DNA of 64,000 bases from Phellopilus nigrolimitatus (Eukaryota; Basidiomycota; Agaricomycetes; Hymenochaetales; Hymenochaetaceae): NCBI GenBank assembly GCA_021029095.1, contig JAJOHG010000044.1, positions 1 through 64,000 of the forward strand, written 5' to 3'. Each line of letters begins with the position of its first letter. Positions within the stretch are counted from its first letter, which is position 1. Positions 46,729-59,455 of this stretch are shown here, one piece after another. The notes under the pieces were generated by a model, which was not told the DNA's origin, did not search any database, and was given only the letters and a program-made list of their open reading frames with translations. The translations under genes and the position numbers were made by a program.

Positions 46729-49700
46729 ATGTCGCGTCGAGGCGGCGGTACATTTGGCCTTACAGCATCGCGCAGGGCTCGTGGCGGTTTCCGTGGCGGC
46801 AATCGCAATGGCAGCTCGTTCAGAGGCGGGCGAGGCAGAGGTCGCGGCGGAAATTCAAATGCAGTCGTGGCCGTCCCGACGAAGGATGAAGAAGGCACTC
46901 AACTTGCCGAGCGGTTCGAGCGCGTTAACCTAAATGACGAAGTGGATGAAAAACTAGGTTTTGCGAGGATACAAGAGGGTCAGAGGAAGGAGGGTTGGTT
47001 GGTCAACATGCATCCTGTGCGTGGTAATGTCTGATTTCTGCTCCTTACGCGGTTTTAACTATCTTCTTCAGACTCTTGTTAAAGATGCGGACCACCCATC
47101 TGGAAAGGCTGCTGTAGACTTCTACTTCATCCAAGATGACGGAGACCTTTTCAAATGCACTCTACAATACGAGCCATATTTTTGCATTTCCTGCAAGGTG
47201 CGTGGCTTCTTGTTCAGCTTTAACGGATGTCTGATCTTCAGTAGAATGGGACGGAGACAATCGTCGAAGAATGGCTCAATAAAAAATACGAGGGTCTGAT
47301 CTGTCGCATCGCCCGCGAACGAAAAGAGGACCTGAAGCTTCCTAATCACCTTATGGGCCATCGCCGCTTATACCTTCAGCTGTGCTTTCGCAACGTATCC
47401 GATCTCCTCGCCGTACGGAAAGAAATAGTTCCATTAGCAATGGAGAATGGTGCAAAACTCAATGCTGTCGACGCGTATGCAGAGGTCGTCAACATGTCCG
47501 AGTCGGGGATGCGAGTGGAGGTTGAGTCTTCGTGGGCAGCAGAGGCGGACGCATTGAACGGGAGCTCCAAAAATGTGAAGGACATGGACCCACGCTCTGC
47601 CATCGTTGACGCGCGCGAGTTTGATGTTCCGTATTATCTGCGTGTCGCAATCGACAACGAGATGCGTGTCGGACTTTGGTACACCGTGTCTTTCGTCACG
47701 GGCCAGCCACAATTCGTGCAAATGGACCGCGTGAAGCGTGCGGACCCGGTTGTCATGGCGTATGATATCGAGACGACAAAGGCACCACTCAAATTCCCTG
47801 ACCACGCGATCGACCAGGTTATGATGATTTCGTACATGATTGATGGCCAAGGTTTCCTCATCACGAACCGCGAGATCGTCAGTGAGGACATTGAGGACTT
47901 CGAGTATACGCCGAAAGAAGGTTACGAAGGCCCGTTCACGATCTTCAACGAAGCCGATGAAGCAGCAACTATTATGCGCTTCTTCCAGCACATTCAAGAA
48001 GTCAAGCCGACTGTCATGGCGACTTTTAACGGCGACTTTTTCGATTTCCCTTTCCTCTGTGCTAGAGCGAAAATGCATGGTATCGATATGTTCCTTGAAA
48101 CCGGCTTTGCACAGGACTCGGAAGACGAGTTTAAGAGCCGTACATGTGTGCATATGGATTGCTTTAGATGGGTGAAGCGTGATTCCTACCTCCCGCAGGG
48201 TAGTCAGGGCCTGAAAGCAGTCACGACCGCGAAACTTGGTTACGACCCTATTGAATTAGATCCGGAACTTATGACTCCGTAAGTCCTTCAAATCTTATGT
48301 CTTCTGAATCCTTATCTCATCGCTCTTAGCTATGCAATGGAGCAACCTCAAACGCTCGCGCAATATTCCGTCTCTGACGCGGTCGCGACATATTACCTTT
48401 ACATGAAATATGTTCACCCTTTTATTTTTTCATTGTGTAACATCATTCCTCTCAATCCCGATGAAGTCTTGAGAAAAGGAACAGGGACACTCTGTGAGAC
48501 TTTGCTCATGGTAATATCTGATCTAGACAAGTATACTTCTGTTCTTACCACCATTCAAATTTCAGGTTGAAGCGTACAGAGGCCACATAATTATGCCGAA
48601 TAGGCATGAGGATCCACACGGGAACATGTTTGAAGGGCATTTACTCTCATCGGAGACTTATGTCGGAGGGCATGTCGAAGCTCTTGAGGCTGGTGTGTTC
48701 AGAAGTGATATCGCAACACATTTTAAGATTGTGCCAGAAGCAGCTCAACAAGTGCGTTGATACGAGTTCATGTCATAATTTTCTGTCTTCTGACGGCCGA
48801 TCCACTTCCTCAGCTTATCGACCAACTGGATGCGGCGTTGACTTTTTGTATCGTGGAGGAGTCCAAATGCTCGATGGATGATGTCGTGAATTATGAGCAA
48901 GTTAAAGGCCAGATCCAGTCCGCGCTAGAACTGATGCGGGATAACCCTCTGCGCTTCGACGAGCCACTCATATATCATCTGGACGTTGCAGCCATGTACC
49001 CCAACATCATGTTGTCGAACCGGCTCCAACCAGATTCGGTGGTCGATGAGTCCGTCTGTGCTGTCTGCGACTACAACCGACCCGGAAAGAAATGTGACCG
49101 TCGCATGACCTGGGCATGGCGTGGGGAGTATTTTCCTGCTCAGCGCGACGAGTACAACATGGTCCGCCATGCACTGAATCAGGAACAGTTCCCTCCTCGG
49201 CGGCCTGATGGTCCTCAGCGGCGATTCACCGAACTCTCCCCGGCAGAACAGGCTGCGCTGCTGCACAAGCGTCTCGGTGACTACTCGCGGAAAGTCTACA
49301 AGAAGACGAAGGAGACGAAGATCGTAAACCGGGAGACGATCATCTGTCAGCGCGAGAACCCATTCTATGTCGATACCGTGCGTCGCTTCCGTGACCGCCG
49401 CTATGAGTATAAGGGGCTGCATAAGACATGGAAAAAGAAACTCGACGGTGTTCTTGAGGCCAGTGGTGCAGTCACCGAAGTTGACGAGGCGAAGAAGATG
49501 ATTGTCATCTATGACTCGCTGCAACTTGCGCACAAATGCATTCTAAATTCGTTCTACGGGTACGTCATGCGCAAGGGCGCGCGCTGGCATTCCATGGAAA
49601 TGGCAGGTATCACTTGCCTTACTGGAGCTACTATCATCCAGATGGCTCGCCAGCTTGTCGAACAAATTGGGCGTCCGCTCGAGCTGGACACAGATGGAAT

Positions 49701-52700
49701 CTGGTGCATGCTGCCTGGCGTCTTCCCTGAGAACTTCAAATTCCAGCTAGCGACCGGGAAATCCGTCGGATTCTCATACCCATGTACTATGTTGAACCAC
49801 CTCGTCCACGATCAGTTCACCAACCATCAGTATCATAACCTTGATTCTGAGACAGGCGATTACAAGATCCATAGCGAGAACTCCATTTTCTTTGAGCTTG
49901 ATGGGCCTTACAGAGCTATGATTCTCCCTTCATCCAAGGAGGAGGATAAACTACTGAAAAAGCGCTACGCCGTCTTCAATGATGACGGCTCCCTCGCGGA
50001 ATTGAAGGGCTTCGAGGTCAAGCGACGTGGAGAACTTCAGCTCATCAAGATCTTTCAGTCTCAAATATTCGAGAAGTTTTTGTTGGGAACGACTACGCAA
50101 GAATGTTACTCTGCCGTCGCTGAAGTCGCCGATCGCTGGCTGGACGTTCTGTTCAGCAAGGCGGACAGCCTGAGCGATGAAGAACTCGTAGAACTCATTG
50201 CAGAGAATCGAAGCATGTCGAAGACCTTAGCAGAGTACGCAGGCCAGAAGTCTACCTCCATCAGTACCGCAAGGCGCCTTGCAGAGTTCCTGGGAGACCA
50301 AATGGTTAAGGACAAGGGTTTGGCTTGTAAATTCATTATCTCTGCGAAGCCTATAGGCGCACCAGTTACCGATCGAGCAGTCCCTATCGCCATCTTCTCT
50401 GCGGAAGAAAGTGTGAAGCGGACATACTTGCGAAGATGGCTGAAGGACAACAGTCTCGCTAATTTCGAACTCAGGTCAATCCTTGATTGGGAGTACTATA
50501 TTGAGCGCTTGGGTTCGGTCATCCAAAAGCTCATTACCATCCCCGCCGCCATGCAAAAGGTCCCCAATCCTGTTTCCCGTATCCGCCATCCAGATTGGCT
50601 TCATCGTCGGGTGGCGGCACTAGATGACAAGTTCAAGCAACACAAGGTCACGGACTTTTTTAAGAAGGCGCTTTCATTGGAGGAACCACAAACACAGGTC
50701 TTGACGCTCCCTGATCTTGAGGACCTTGGGGACACTGATCGACCAGAGCGTGCTCGGATAACGATCACAAAAAAGATCAGCCGGAAACGCGCCGAGGAAG
50801 ATGCCACAGAGGCCCCAGTGAGGCTACCGAACCCGCATAAAAACTATCCGGCTTGGCTGAAGGCTATCAAGTCGCGATGGAGGGTACGCTTGCAAGCATT
50901 AACCAATGACGATGCTGGACCAGCCGTCCCTGCGATGTTCCGAGGTGCCAAGACGGCTGTCACTCGCCACTGGGACATCGTGCAGATTCGTCCCATTAGC
51001 CGGGGGCGCTTCACAATGTGGCTTTGCATCAACTCCGACCTGATTCCAGTGACTCTTCGTATCCCGCGAGTGTTCTACTTGAATTTCAAAATACCACCTA
51101 AGAGAGACGCGTACGAGGAACATTACACCCGTGAACGGGTTGTTCGGACACTGCCTCGCGATCGTCAATGTTTGCATCTGTACAAATACTCAATGCCTGA
51201 GGATGTTTTCCTTCAGGGCGAAAATTACTTCACAAATGAAATCAATAACCCTAACGTGGATGGTGCGTACGAACTTCAGGTGGGTACTTCTTATTGGCAG
51301 AGTTCTTCTGTATCTTATGTAACTATATAGGTCCCTCTCGTCGTTCGTGCGCTGCTGAAGTTGGGAACGACGTGCACCACGGATGAAAAAGGTTTGACGC
51401 TAAACAGGGCTCGTGATGACGGCGTCGACCTTTGGCAAATGGACCGGTCGACACCTTCGCCGATGCGAAAATCTTACCTTAACAGCGATAGGCCTTTGAA
51501 GTATCTGTTCCTTTACCATGCTTCTGCGCCTTCTGCCCCCGTTCATGTGTACGCCCTTTTCCTTCCTAGCGGGACGGTGAAATTACATGTTGTGGATCCA
51601 GCGACTCGCCGTCAGCCCATACCCAAATTTGACAACATTTACAACGACATGTTGACAAAGAAGCGCGCGGAGCTAGGAAAGCTATCGACATATTCATACC
51701 CCGATGAACTCCAATCGTCGACGGACTATCATAGTAATGAGGCAACTGCACTTAAAGCCGTCTCTCGAGAACTTGGGACTCTGGAAAACAAGTCCTTCAC
51801 GATTGTAATATCTTCTGCGAAAGATTTTATCTACTTCAGCGGCATGGTTCCTAAGCTCAACAAGTTTCCCGTGCTTCGTATGCCCGCGACCAAGGCGAGT
51901 CATGCACTCGACATTTTCCCTTGGCAGAGTGTCGTCGCAAAGAAAATGTTCATGCGTTATCTCTCTCTCGCGCCTTGGCTTCGCCGGACGATAACTCAAG
52001 CTGCATACTATAATATACCTGTTGGACACATTGAAGACGACCAGCCTTTGTTTTTTTGTGACATCGAGTTCTCTCGCCGACTCGTTGCGCAAGATACAGT
52101 GCTGTGGTGGTCTGCGGGGGAGAGTCCTGATCTCGGTGGGTTTGAAGGTGATATGCCGCCCACCGAAGAATTGGCCAATCCCGAATTTCTTACTCCAGGT
52201 CTTTATTCGAATGTTTGTCTTTCGGTGCAGGTGCGAAATTTAGCAATAGATGCCGTTTTGCAGTCTGCACTAGTGAATGAACTGGAAGGCAGCGGAGGGG
52301 CGACTGCATTTGACTCAACTTCCCATACTTTGGACGATTACTCTAATGGGGAAGCGCAACCAAACGTGACTCTCGGCGACTCGAGCATTTCCCCCCAAAT
52401 GTTTGCCATTTTAAAACAGATGGTGCGTGCATGGCTTTTGGACAAAGCCCGGGACTCGAACAGTTCTTCGTCCATAACGCTGGACCATTTCTGGCGATGG
52501 GTGAGCTCAAGTGCAGCTCGGATGTACGAGCCGGGCATCCAACGCTTTATTCATGGCCTCATGCGCAAGACATTCATACAGATGCTGGCAGAATTCAAGC
52601 GTCTCGGATCTCATGTCGTTTACGCCGACTTTTCGCGGATCATCCTGGTTACTTCTAAACCTCCGGGGACTGCCCACGCCTATGCAATGTATATCACCAG

Positions 52701-53792
52701 CGCTGTGACCTCACACGAGTTATTCAAACACGTCTATCTTCGAACAGATCGATTCTACGACTTCTTGTTGTACATGGACCCCGCAAATCATGGGGCTGTT
52801 GTCTGTGAAGATCCCTTGGCACTGGAGCCACCAAAGCAGCTTTCCGTCTCCTCGAACTGGAATATCAAGAAATTCCTTCCGCCTGCGGTGCAGGACCACT
52901 TCAGAAACATGGTGCGATACTTTGTCACTCAAATGGCTAAGATAAGGCACGAAGTTAATGAGTCAACTCGGACGCCTCTTCGAGTTGTTCAAAATCTCGG
53001 ACCGGATGCGACGCAACGGGACGCAGGAAAGTTAAAGGAGATGGACGAGTCAAAGAATTTTATAACGCAGAAGTTGACGCGAAAGTTGCTGCAGACCGTA
53101 TCCTCCATCCAAGAAGATTATCGAAGATCTATTATGGAAGAGGGGGAGTCCGGAGATTTCGCATTCCCCGTCCTTCCTGGGTCATACCTACACATGTCTG
53201 AACCAGCCCTCGAATTCGTCAAGTTCACCTGTGCTGTCTTCGGCCTTGCCCACGAATATCAGATCGAGATTGGTCTGCTCAAGAGGAACCTTCTCGAGCT
53301 TGTCGGTGTACGAGAGTTTTCAGACCAAGCTATCTTCCGAAATCCCTGCGATCCGCTCAGGTTGTCCATGGTGACTTGCAGATATTGCGATCATATCCGC
53401 GATTTCGACTTTTGCAGGGATGACGAGCTTCTGCCTACCTCACTCGAGCAAGCGCGATGGTATTGTCCAGAATGTGAAGGCGAGTACGACAGGATGGCGA
53501 TCGAGTTTGGCCTCATACAGGTTTTACACCGCCTTGAGCATAATTTTGCCCAGCAAGACCTATTGTGTTCGCGTTGCAAGCAGATACAGTCAGATAATGT
53601 ATCCCGCCATTGCGAGTGCTCTGGGAACTTCCAGTTGACAATCGGCAAGGCCGACGTCAGGCGGAAACTCCGAACGATTATCAATGTAGCGATCACGCAT
53701 AATTTGAATAGGCTGAAAGTGAGTTTCTAACGTTCAGTCATAACGTTTCATTGTTTTCTGATTAGTGGGTCAATAGGAATGCGCTCAATTGA
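46729..53792 (+). CDS. POL2: DNA polymerase epsilon catalytic subunit
   Basis: Leading-strand replicative polymerase with 3'-5' exonuclease, nuclear. About 2,240 aa in several exons with short introns; family size is 2,200-2,290. N-terminal Arg/Gly-rich tail ([20 protein letters not shown]) precedes the core. Exonuclease motifs: [16 protein letters not shown] and [13 protein letters not shown]. Polymerase motifs: [19 protein letters not shown] (A), [19 protein letters not shown] (B) and [11 protein letters not shown] (C). The epsilon-specific P-domain cysteines are in [16 protein letters not shown]. The inactive C-terminal half is complete and ends with two zinc modules: [13 protein letters not shown]...CPEC and CSRCKQIQ...CEC. 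The last exon (53766-53792) adds WVNRNALN after a GTGAGT intron; without it the protein ends a few residues earlier at 53730. Promoter has two ACGCGT boxes. Confidence 0.96.
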
Positions 53793-54205
53793 TGTACGCG
53801 AATTGGTAGTCTCGATCATCCGATATTTAATTTGGATTCTGTCTCCTTCACGGCATAAATTATTCCACTCTATCGCATGTATATTCATTCTGTGTAATAT
53901 TGTTGTACCAAAAGTGATTTTACTTGTTTTTGACTTAGTTTAATATTTCTCATTGATTAAGCTGTGTTCCTTATTCGCCAGTCTTTTGCGATTTCTTTCA
54001 TTCGAGACTCGTATTGCGTCAGAACCATGGCGACTGTCTCGGTGTGGGAAGTTTGGGCTGGAATACGGTATCAAGACACCTACTTTGGGAAGCACTACTC
54101 GTTGTCAGCTTCTGCTCTTGAGCATTTGAGGTCTCAGCTCACGCATTTCAATCCTATTGAACGTTCTAGGGTACTCGTTTGCGATAAATATTTCTGGTGC
54201 AAAAT
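53793..54205. other. short intergenic region
   Basis: About 410 bp, AT-rich, between POL2 and the aminotransferase. A frame starting near 54027 (MATVSVWEVW) runs through it without a motif. Probably the POL2 3' UTR and the next promoter. Confidence 0.45.
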
Positions 54206-55978
54206 ATGGGGAATAGGCTATCTACGGCTTCAGATGAAAATGCAGAGCTGTGGACAAGTTCATCTCCGACTTTCGGACATGCAATGCTCGAACAATTCAG
54301 CCTCGATCCATCATATATCAACCTCAACAACGGTGAGCATATTCCAAGGGTTATTCTCTTTCTTCCTTGCTCCACTTAATTTAATTACATTTACTATGCT
54401 TAGGATCATACGGATCTCTTCCACGAGTCGTTCAGAAGGCATGTGAAAAGCTATCTAACGAAATAGAGTCCAATCCGGACCGATTTTTGCGCCTTACGTT
54501 CAATCCTCTTTTGCTCAATGTCCGCTCTCGACTCGAAGGCCACATCGGGGCTGAGACGGGCGAATGCGTTATGATTCCGAACACAACGCATGGCATAAAT
54601 ACTGTCCTTCGCAATATTGAATGGTCTGGAGAGGACGTGATTGTTGCAAGTGCGTATAATCTCCTAGAGGGTACGCCATTTCTCAGACTATTATAAACTG
54701 ACATTCTGGCAGCCACTGTTACATATGAGGCCGTCTCTCGTACTATCCAGTATATATCGGATAGCCCTCCGCACCCGATGAAAGCCACATTCGCTCTGAA
54801 TTTCCCTACAACCATCCCCGAGCTTATCGGGCAGTTTCGTGCCCATTTAAAGAGCATTCCCCGATATCCAAAACGTCGTGTCGTTGCTATTATCGACTCT
54901 ATTGTTTCGAAGCCAGGTATTTTACTCCCCTGGGAGGAGATGGTGAAGATATGCAAAGAAGAGGGCGTTGTCAGTGTCGTCGATGCGGCACATTCGATAG
55001 GACAACAAGTGAATATAAATATCAAAGAATCTGATCCTGATTTCTGGGTCTCGGTAAGTGCTTGCTTGAGTCCTATCGTCCATTGATATGTAACTATCTA
55101 TGTTTTTAGAGTTGTCATAAATGGCTCTTCGCGAAGAGGGGATGCGCAGTTTTATACGTTCCAAAAAGGTCGGATTTCCCGGTACTGAAAAAAACGCCTC
55201 AAGAATCTGATCCTAGATCATACTCCAGAAATCAGACGTTGATTAAGACAACACTGCCGACTTCTTTTGGATATGTCTCACCGACAGATCCTCCAGGCGG
55301 GCCTAAGGCTCCAAATTTTGTCGAACAATTTCAAAGTAAAAAGTGACTATACATCATTTATTTGCACGCTGAATCTTTTTTGTAAGGGGTGGGTACTATT
55401 GACTGGGTGCCTTATCTGAGCGTCAGTCATGGTACGGAGAATAACACGCATCTCTAAATATTATTTTTGAGATTCTTCAAATTTCATGCAGCACTCAACT
55501 TTCGTCAATGGATTGGTGGAGAGAAGAAAATCAACGATTACTGCCACATACTGGCACTGTCTGGAGGTAGAAGACTAGCAGAAATATTAGGAACACGCGT
55601 TATGGATGAAGATGGCGCGTTCACCGCAAACATGGTGAGTATAACTCCTTTGAAATAACGCTAAATTTTAAATGCATGCAATTTCAGGTTAATGTTGCGC
55701 TCCCTCTCAAGGCTAAATGGTCAAATGAGTTGAGCTTGCACATTCGGAACTCGCTCTTAGAGGAATGGAATATGTATGCTTACAACCTGTATCACAACGA
55801 CTCGTGGTGGATCAGATGTAGCGTTCAAATTTATAACGAGGTTGGTGGAAAGGCATCTACATAACACGGCTTTGACTCATATACGAATTGACAGTTATCG
55901 GATTTTGAGAAGCTGGGGAAAGTTCTGCTAGAAATCTGCCAGAATTTGGAAGAGCAAAGGGAGGGATTATCCATTTGA
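54206..55978 (+). CDS. class-V PLP-dependent aminotransferase (isopenicillin N epimerase-like)
   Basis: Predicted pyridoxal-phosphate enzyme of fold type I. Exons from ATG 54206 (the in-frame codon at 54197 is GTG) to TGA 55976-55978. Pieces in order: [20 protein letters not shown] across the first intron, [52 protein letters not shown] (PLP-binding Asp), [20 protein letters not shown] (Schiff-base Lys), [38 protein letters not shown], and a last exon ending [15 protein letters not shown] and [10 protein letters not shown] are typical of fungal isopenicillin-N-epimerase-like/cysteine-desulfurase-like proteins; no beta-lactam pathway genes are nearby, so the actual substrate is unknown. The ATG choice may be too far upstream; [11 protein letters not shown] is an alternative. 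Confidence 0.8.
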
Positions 55979-56582
55979 TGTCCGCCGTATGTTTCTTGAT
56001 TAGGCTGAGTGTCATCGCCACAGTGGCCACTCACGCTGATCATCGACAATCAGGCACAATACGTAGACTGAGGGATTATATAAGCTTTGTTTTTTCTTTT
56101 CGCGCTTGAAAATCTGTAACATATAATCGAATTCTTTTGTGAATACATCCCTCTCAGAGTTCAAGACTGCTTGAGCTTGAGAGAGGCATACATTACCCAG
56201 ACTGCGAAGCAACCGGACTTCTTGAATGAGCTCCTGACTTCCGTATTTTGCTGTTCATTTGGTCATGTCATGTGCTTATTTGATGCTTAATTTCTTTCCC
56301 CCTACTTCCAGCTCAGCCGCCTATGCCTCTGGTTCCTTCATTACAACGACTGTCGTAAATTATCATCATCATGCATCGCATAAGTTGATGATTAGTAAAG
56401 TACAAGGTCGAAATTTACTTTCCTAATAGAACAACAATGATTGAACCAGAACCAAGTGACATGACGAACATATAATATTAGAAGTCATGATCATAACGGT
56501 ATGCAAAGTCGGAAGAGTGAGTGGGAGCAAAATAAAGGAGAATAAAGTTGAAAGGTGAAAGCAAAGAACTCAGGAGTTGGAT
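55979..56582. other. convergent intergenic region
   Basis: About 600 bp between the 3' ends of the aminotransferase and Ase1. AT-rich with no coding motif. Confidence 0.5.
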
Positions 56583-59189
56583 CTAGTCCTCTTCCTCCAC
56601 CGCAGAGCTGAGCCCACCGGTATATCGACATGCCGCCGAATCGATGCCTGACCATGCTCCTGCGTCGTTAATGCTCGGCCGCGGCCTGAAGCTCTCCCGC
56701 CGGCTATTCCGAGCAGCTCGTGTTGACTGCGCCTGCAGCATCGCTTTGCTGTTGCGGTGAGCCACTGTGTCCATGAGCGAGTAAGTCTTCGCCGAGGCCG
56801 CCGAGGCCGATACCACTCGTGTACGCTGCATTGTGGATGCATATCCCAACCCGATACCGGTGCCTGCGCCATGCGTACTCCGCTGGATTGTTGGAACGGG
56901 CGGAGGGTGCGTCCTCGACGCAGCGCTGACCGGGCGGGGTAAAGTCGAGTTCGACGGCGTTCTCGAGCGTTTCTGCGCTGTCGTCGGCGGATTTAAGGCG
57001 AACCCAGCATCAGGTGTCGTTACCGCCCTATTCATAACGCCTGTCCGACTCCCAAATGGTGCACGGTGAGGCAAGGCATGGTTATCTTGAGCGCCTCGCG
57101 ATGATGATGTTGAGCAGGCTCTCTGCGCCCCCGAGGTTGACGAAGCCAGCTTCACGCGTTTATTAGAAGTAGAAGTCGACCCGGTGCTTCGTGGTTTATT
57201 CGGGGCAGGTCCGCTGTTCGAAGGCGTAGTCGAGCGCGGCGGAACGGATCCTGCCCTAGGTTTCTTGTTCTGCGCATTCTCCTTATCTGTTCCCATTGCC
57301 TCCAGCAGCAAGTCGACAACACTGACGCCGTTGATGAGGAAGGGTTTTCCCTGATCTTCCTCCCATGCGGGTATCGAAAGCATTAGCTCATGTCCGAGCT
57401 GGGATGACAATTACATTTAAATGGAGATAATACGGACAAATATAGAAAACCTACCCTGGGTTTCTCCCGACTGACGCGCTTTCGCATCTTCTCTTCGCGC
57501 AGCAGACGGCCTGGGTCTCGAGGCCCTCGTCCCAGAAGCCTGTTCTGGTCTTGTGCTGCAGCTGTCAATTCCTTCTCCTCTTCGCAGATTTCGAAGTACT
57601 TTCGAATGCCCGCGAGCAGGGGAGCTTTCATCCTACGCTCTTCCTTCAGTCGTCGGATCTCTTCCTCATGAGTTGTCAGAAGCTCTTCAGTGTGCTCATC
57701 TAAAAAAAAAGAAGAAAGAGTTAGAGTTGTACCCAAGTCTGCACAAGAACACGATGTACCATCTACGAAAGGAGTGAAGTCCGCACGCTCCTCTTCACTG
57801 ATCATCAGGATGTCCCATAACGTTTCGATCTCTGCGCGTGCATTACCGATGAACACACTCATGCGTTCGCGCTTCAGTTCGAGCATACGCTCCAACTCTG
57901 CCTCGTATGCATGAACATTCGACTCCGCGCTCCCGCGGTTGTGCTCGACGAAAGCGTCGATATCAGCATCTTCGACGCCAAGACGCTTCCACAACGCCTC
58001 GAGTTGGTCATACATCGACTGGATGGCTGTCTCACGGCGCTTTTTGACGTCCTCAAGTTCAGCCTTGGTCTGTTCGGCCCACGACATCAACCCAACCGTG
58101 GGCTCGACTCCCTCAACGCCGACGAGTGCATTTGGTTCGATTGCTTTGCCCTCCTCTTCTGCCTCGTCCATACGAAGGATAAACAAGGCAAAAAGCCTGT
58201 GGTAGTCAGATACGGGTTCAGTGTCCGTGAGGAGAGGAGTAGTGGACAGTTTGCCGCGCGGGCAGGGCGTAGGTGTGGATATCGAAGATGCGGAGGACAT
58301 GAATGGGTCAGCAGGACTAACGGAAGCAGAACGGGAGCGATGGGAAGCGGGAAATAAAAGAGACGAAGTGGACGGGGCTGGTGACATAATCTCATCACAA
58401 GACGGCGGAGGAATTTCTAGCTCGGTGTAGAGCCAGTCCATTCGCAGAAAAGTAGCTGACAGATGCTGCAATCGACGAGTCTAAGAAACGATTGTGAACC
58501 ATCACGTTATATGAACAGCTGATACATGTTGTACTCACAATCTCACCCTTCCCTCGAACTAGCTCTTTCTCTAGTTTCGAAAACCGCTCGGGCGTCACGT
58601 CGCGCAATAGCAAGGCATCAGAATCGTTTTCGCTGTATACCGGCGAGAAATCGACTACGCCCAGCGCAAAAAAATCTGGTCCAAGAATGCGGGAGAGCGA
58701 CGTGACGCGATTCGTGAGGTTAGACAGCTGTTCAAGCTTTGTCTTGTATAACTGTGGCCGTTGTTAGCTGTATCACATACCGTGAGTAAGAAGACAAACC
58801 TGATCAAGTTTATCTTGATGCTGGTTAAGCATCTCATGTCGTACAGGCAGAACCTGCTGCTTGCGCAGTTCCCCGACACTTGCGCTGATAGTTTTAATGT
58901 GGCCACCCAATGCCTTGGTGTACTTCAAACAATCACGCTCGACGACATCGCATTTCCTCATCCAGTTCTCAACTTCCTCTCTACGCAGTTCAATTTGCTC
59001 TTCGACGCATGCTGCCAGGCGCTGGTGCAGCGCGGAGAGCTCGTCGGTGAGTGCGGACTGGGGCAGGCCGAGTTGCGCGTGGAGTGTGGGTAGGAGCTGT
59101 GTCTGCGTTTGTAAATGGGTGTGTAGCGAGTTTAACAGGGTTGAGATCGTCAAGGGAGCCTCTACAGATGCCTTCGAAGGCGAGCTCAT
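56583..59189 (-). CDS. ASE1: spindle midzone microtubule bundler, Ase1/PRC1/MAP65
   Basis: Crosslinks antiparallel microtubules at the anaphase midzone. From ATG 59189 to TAG 56583-56585 in about five exons. N-terminal dimerisation coiled coil (LLNSLHTHLQTQTQLLPTLH, LDQLYKTKLEQLSNL) with the family segment SRILGPDFFALG. Spectrin-like region with ALWKRLGVEDADIDAFVEHN and ELERMLELKRERM. The microtubule-binding signature is in LWDILMISEEERADFTPF and HEEEIRRLKEERRMKAPLL, then FEICEEEKELTAAAQDQNRL and LLREEKMRKRV. Unlike many homologues it has a Ser/Pro-rich insert between the coiled coil and the spectrin-like region (about 58.2-58.4 kb). The C-terminal tail is basic and Ser/Thr/Pro-rich (RVKLASS, RKRSRTPSNS-like), a usual Cdk target region. 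Divergent from the Kin4-like kinase, 266 bp between start codons. Confidence 0.9.
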
Positions 59190-59320
59190 CGTGTTTTCGT
59201 CTCTGCCTCCGTCGTCGTCACTGTCGTGTTGTGGTCAGAGTGGCGGTCGAAAGAGCGAGACGCGGTTCGAATAGCAACATCACGTGAGTGAATTATCCAA
59301 ATAAGGGAAGAGGCGACATC

Positions 59321-59401
59321 ATGTCCTCCTCATCGTCGTCCACGACGTCTACAACGTCCTCCGCGACACGGACTCTATTCCTGTTTCTCCTAGCACATTA
59401 A
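59321..59401 (+). other. possible upstream ORF of the Kin4-like kinase
   Basis: ATG to TAA, 26 codons, coding a Ser/Thr-rich then hydrophobic peptide (begins MSSSSSSTTS). It ends 54 nt before the kinase ATG. It cannot be spliced in frame to the kinase through any GT I can see, so it is a uORF if transcription starts upstream of it. Confidence 0.4.
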
Positions 59402-59455
59402 TAGGCCACAGCGCCTGCGCCATTCACTTGTTTCTTCTGATTCTGTATATGCCTC

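Noticed and set aside
47434..48153. 239-aa minus-strand open frame
   Set aside because: Lies opposite the POL2 exonuclease region, whose motifs are unambiguous on the plus strand.
54027..54196. Extra first exon of the aminotransferase (MATVSVWEVW frame)
   Set aside because: No family resemblance, and it is not in frame with the NNGSYG exon without an unsupported splice.
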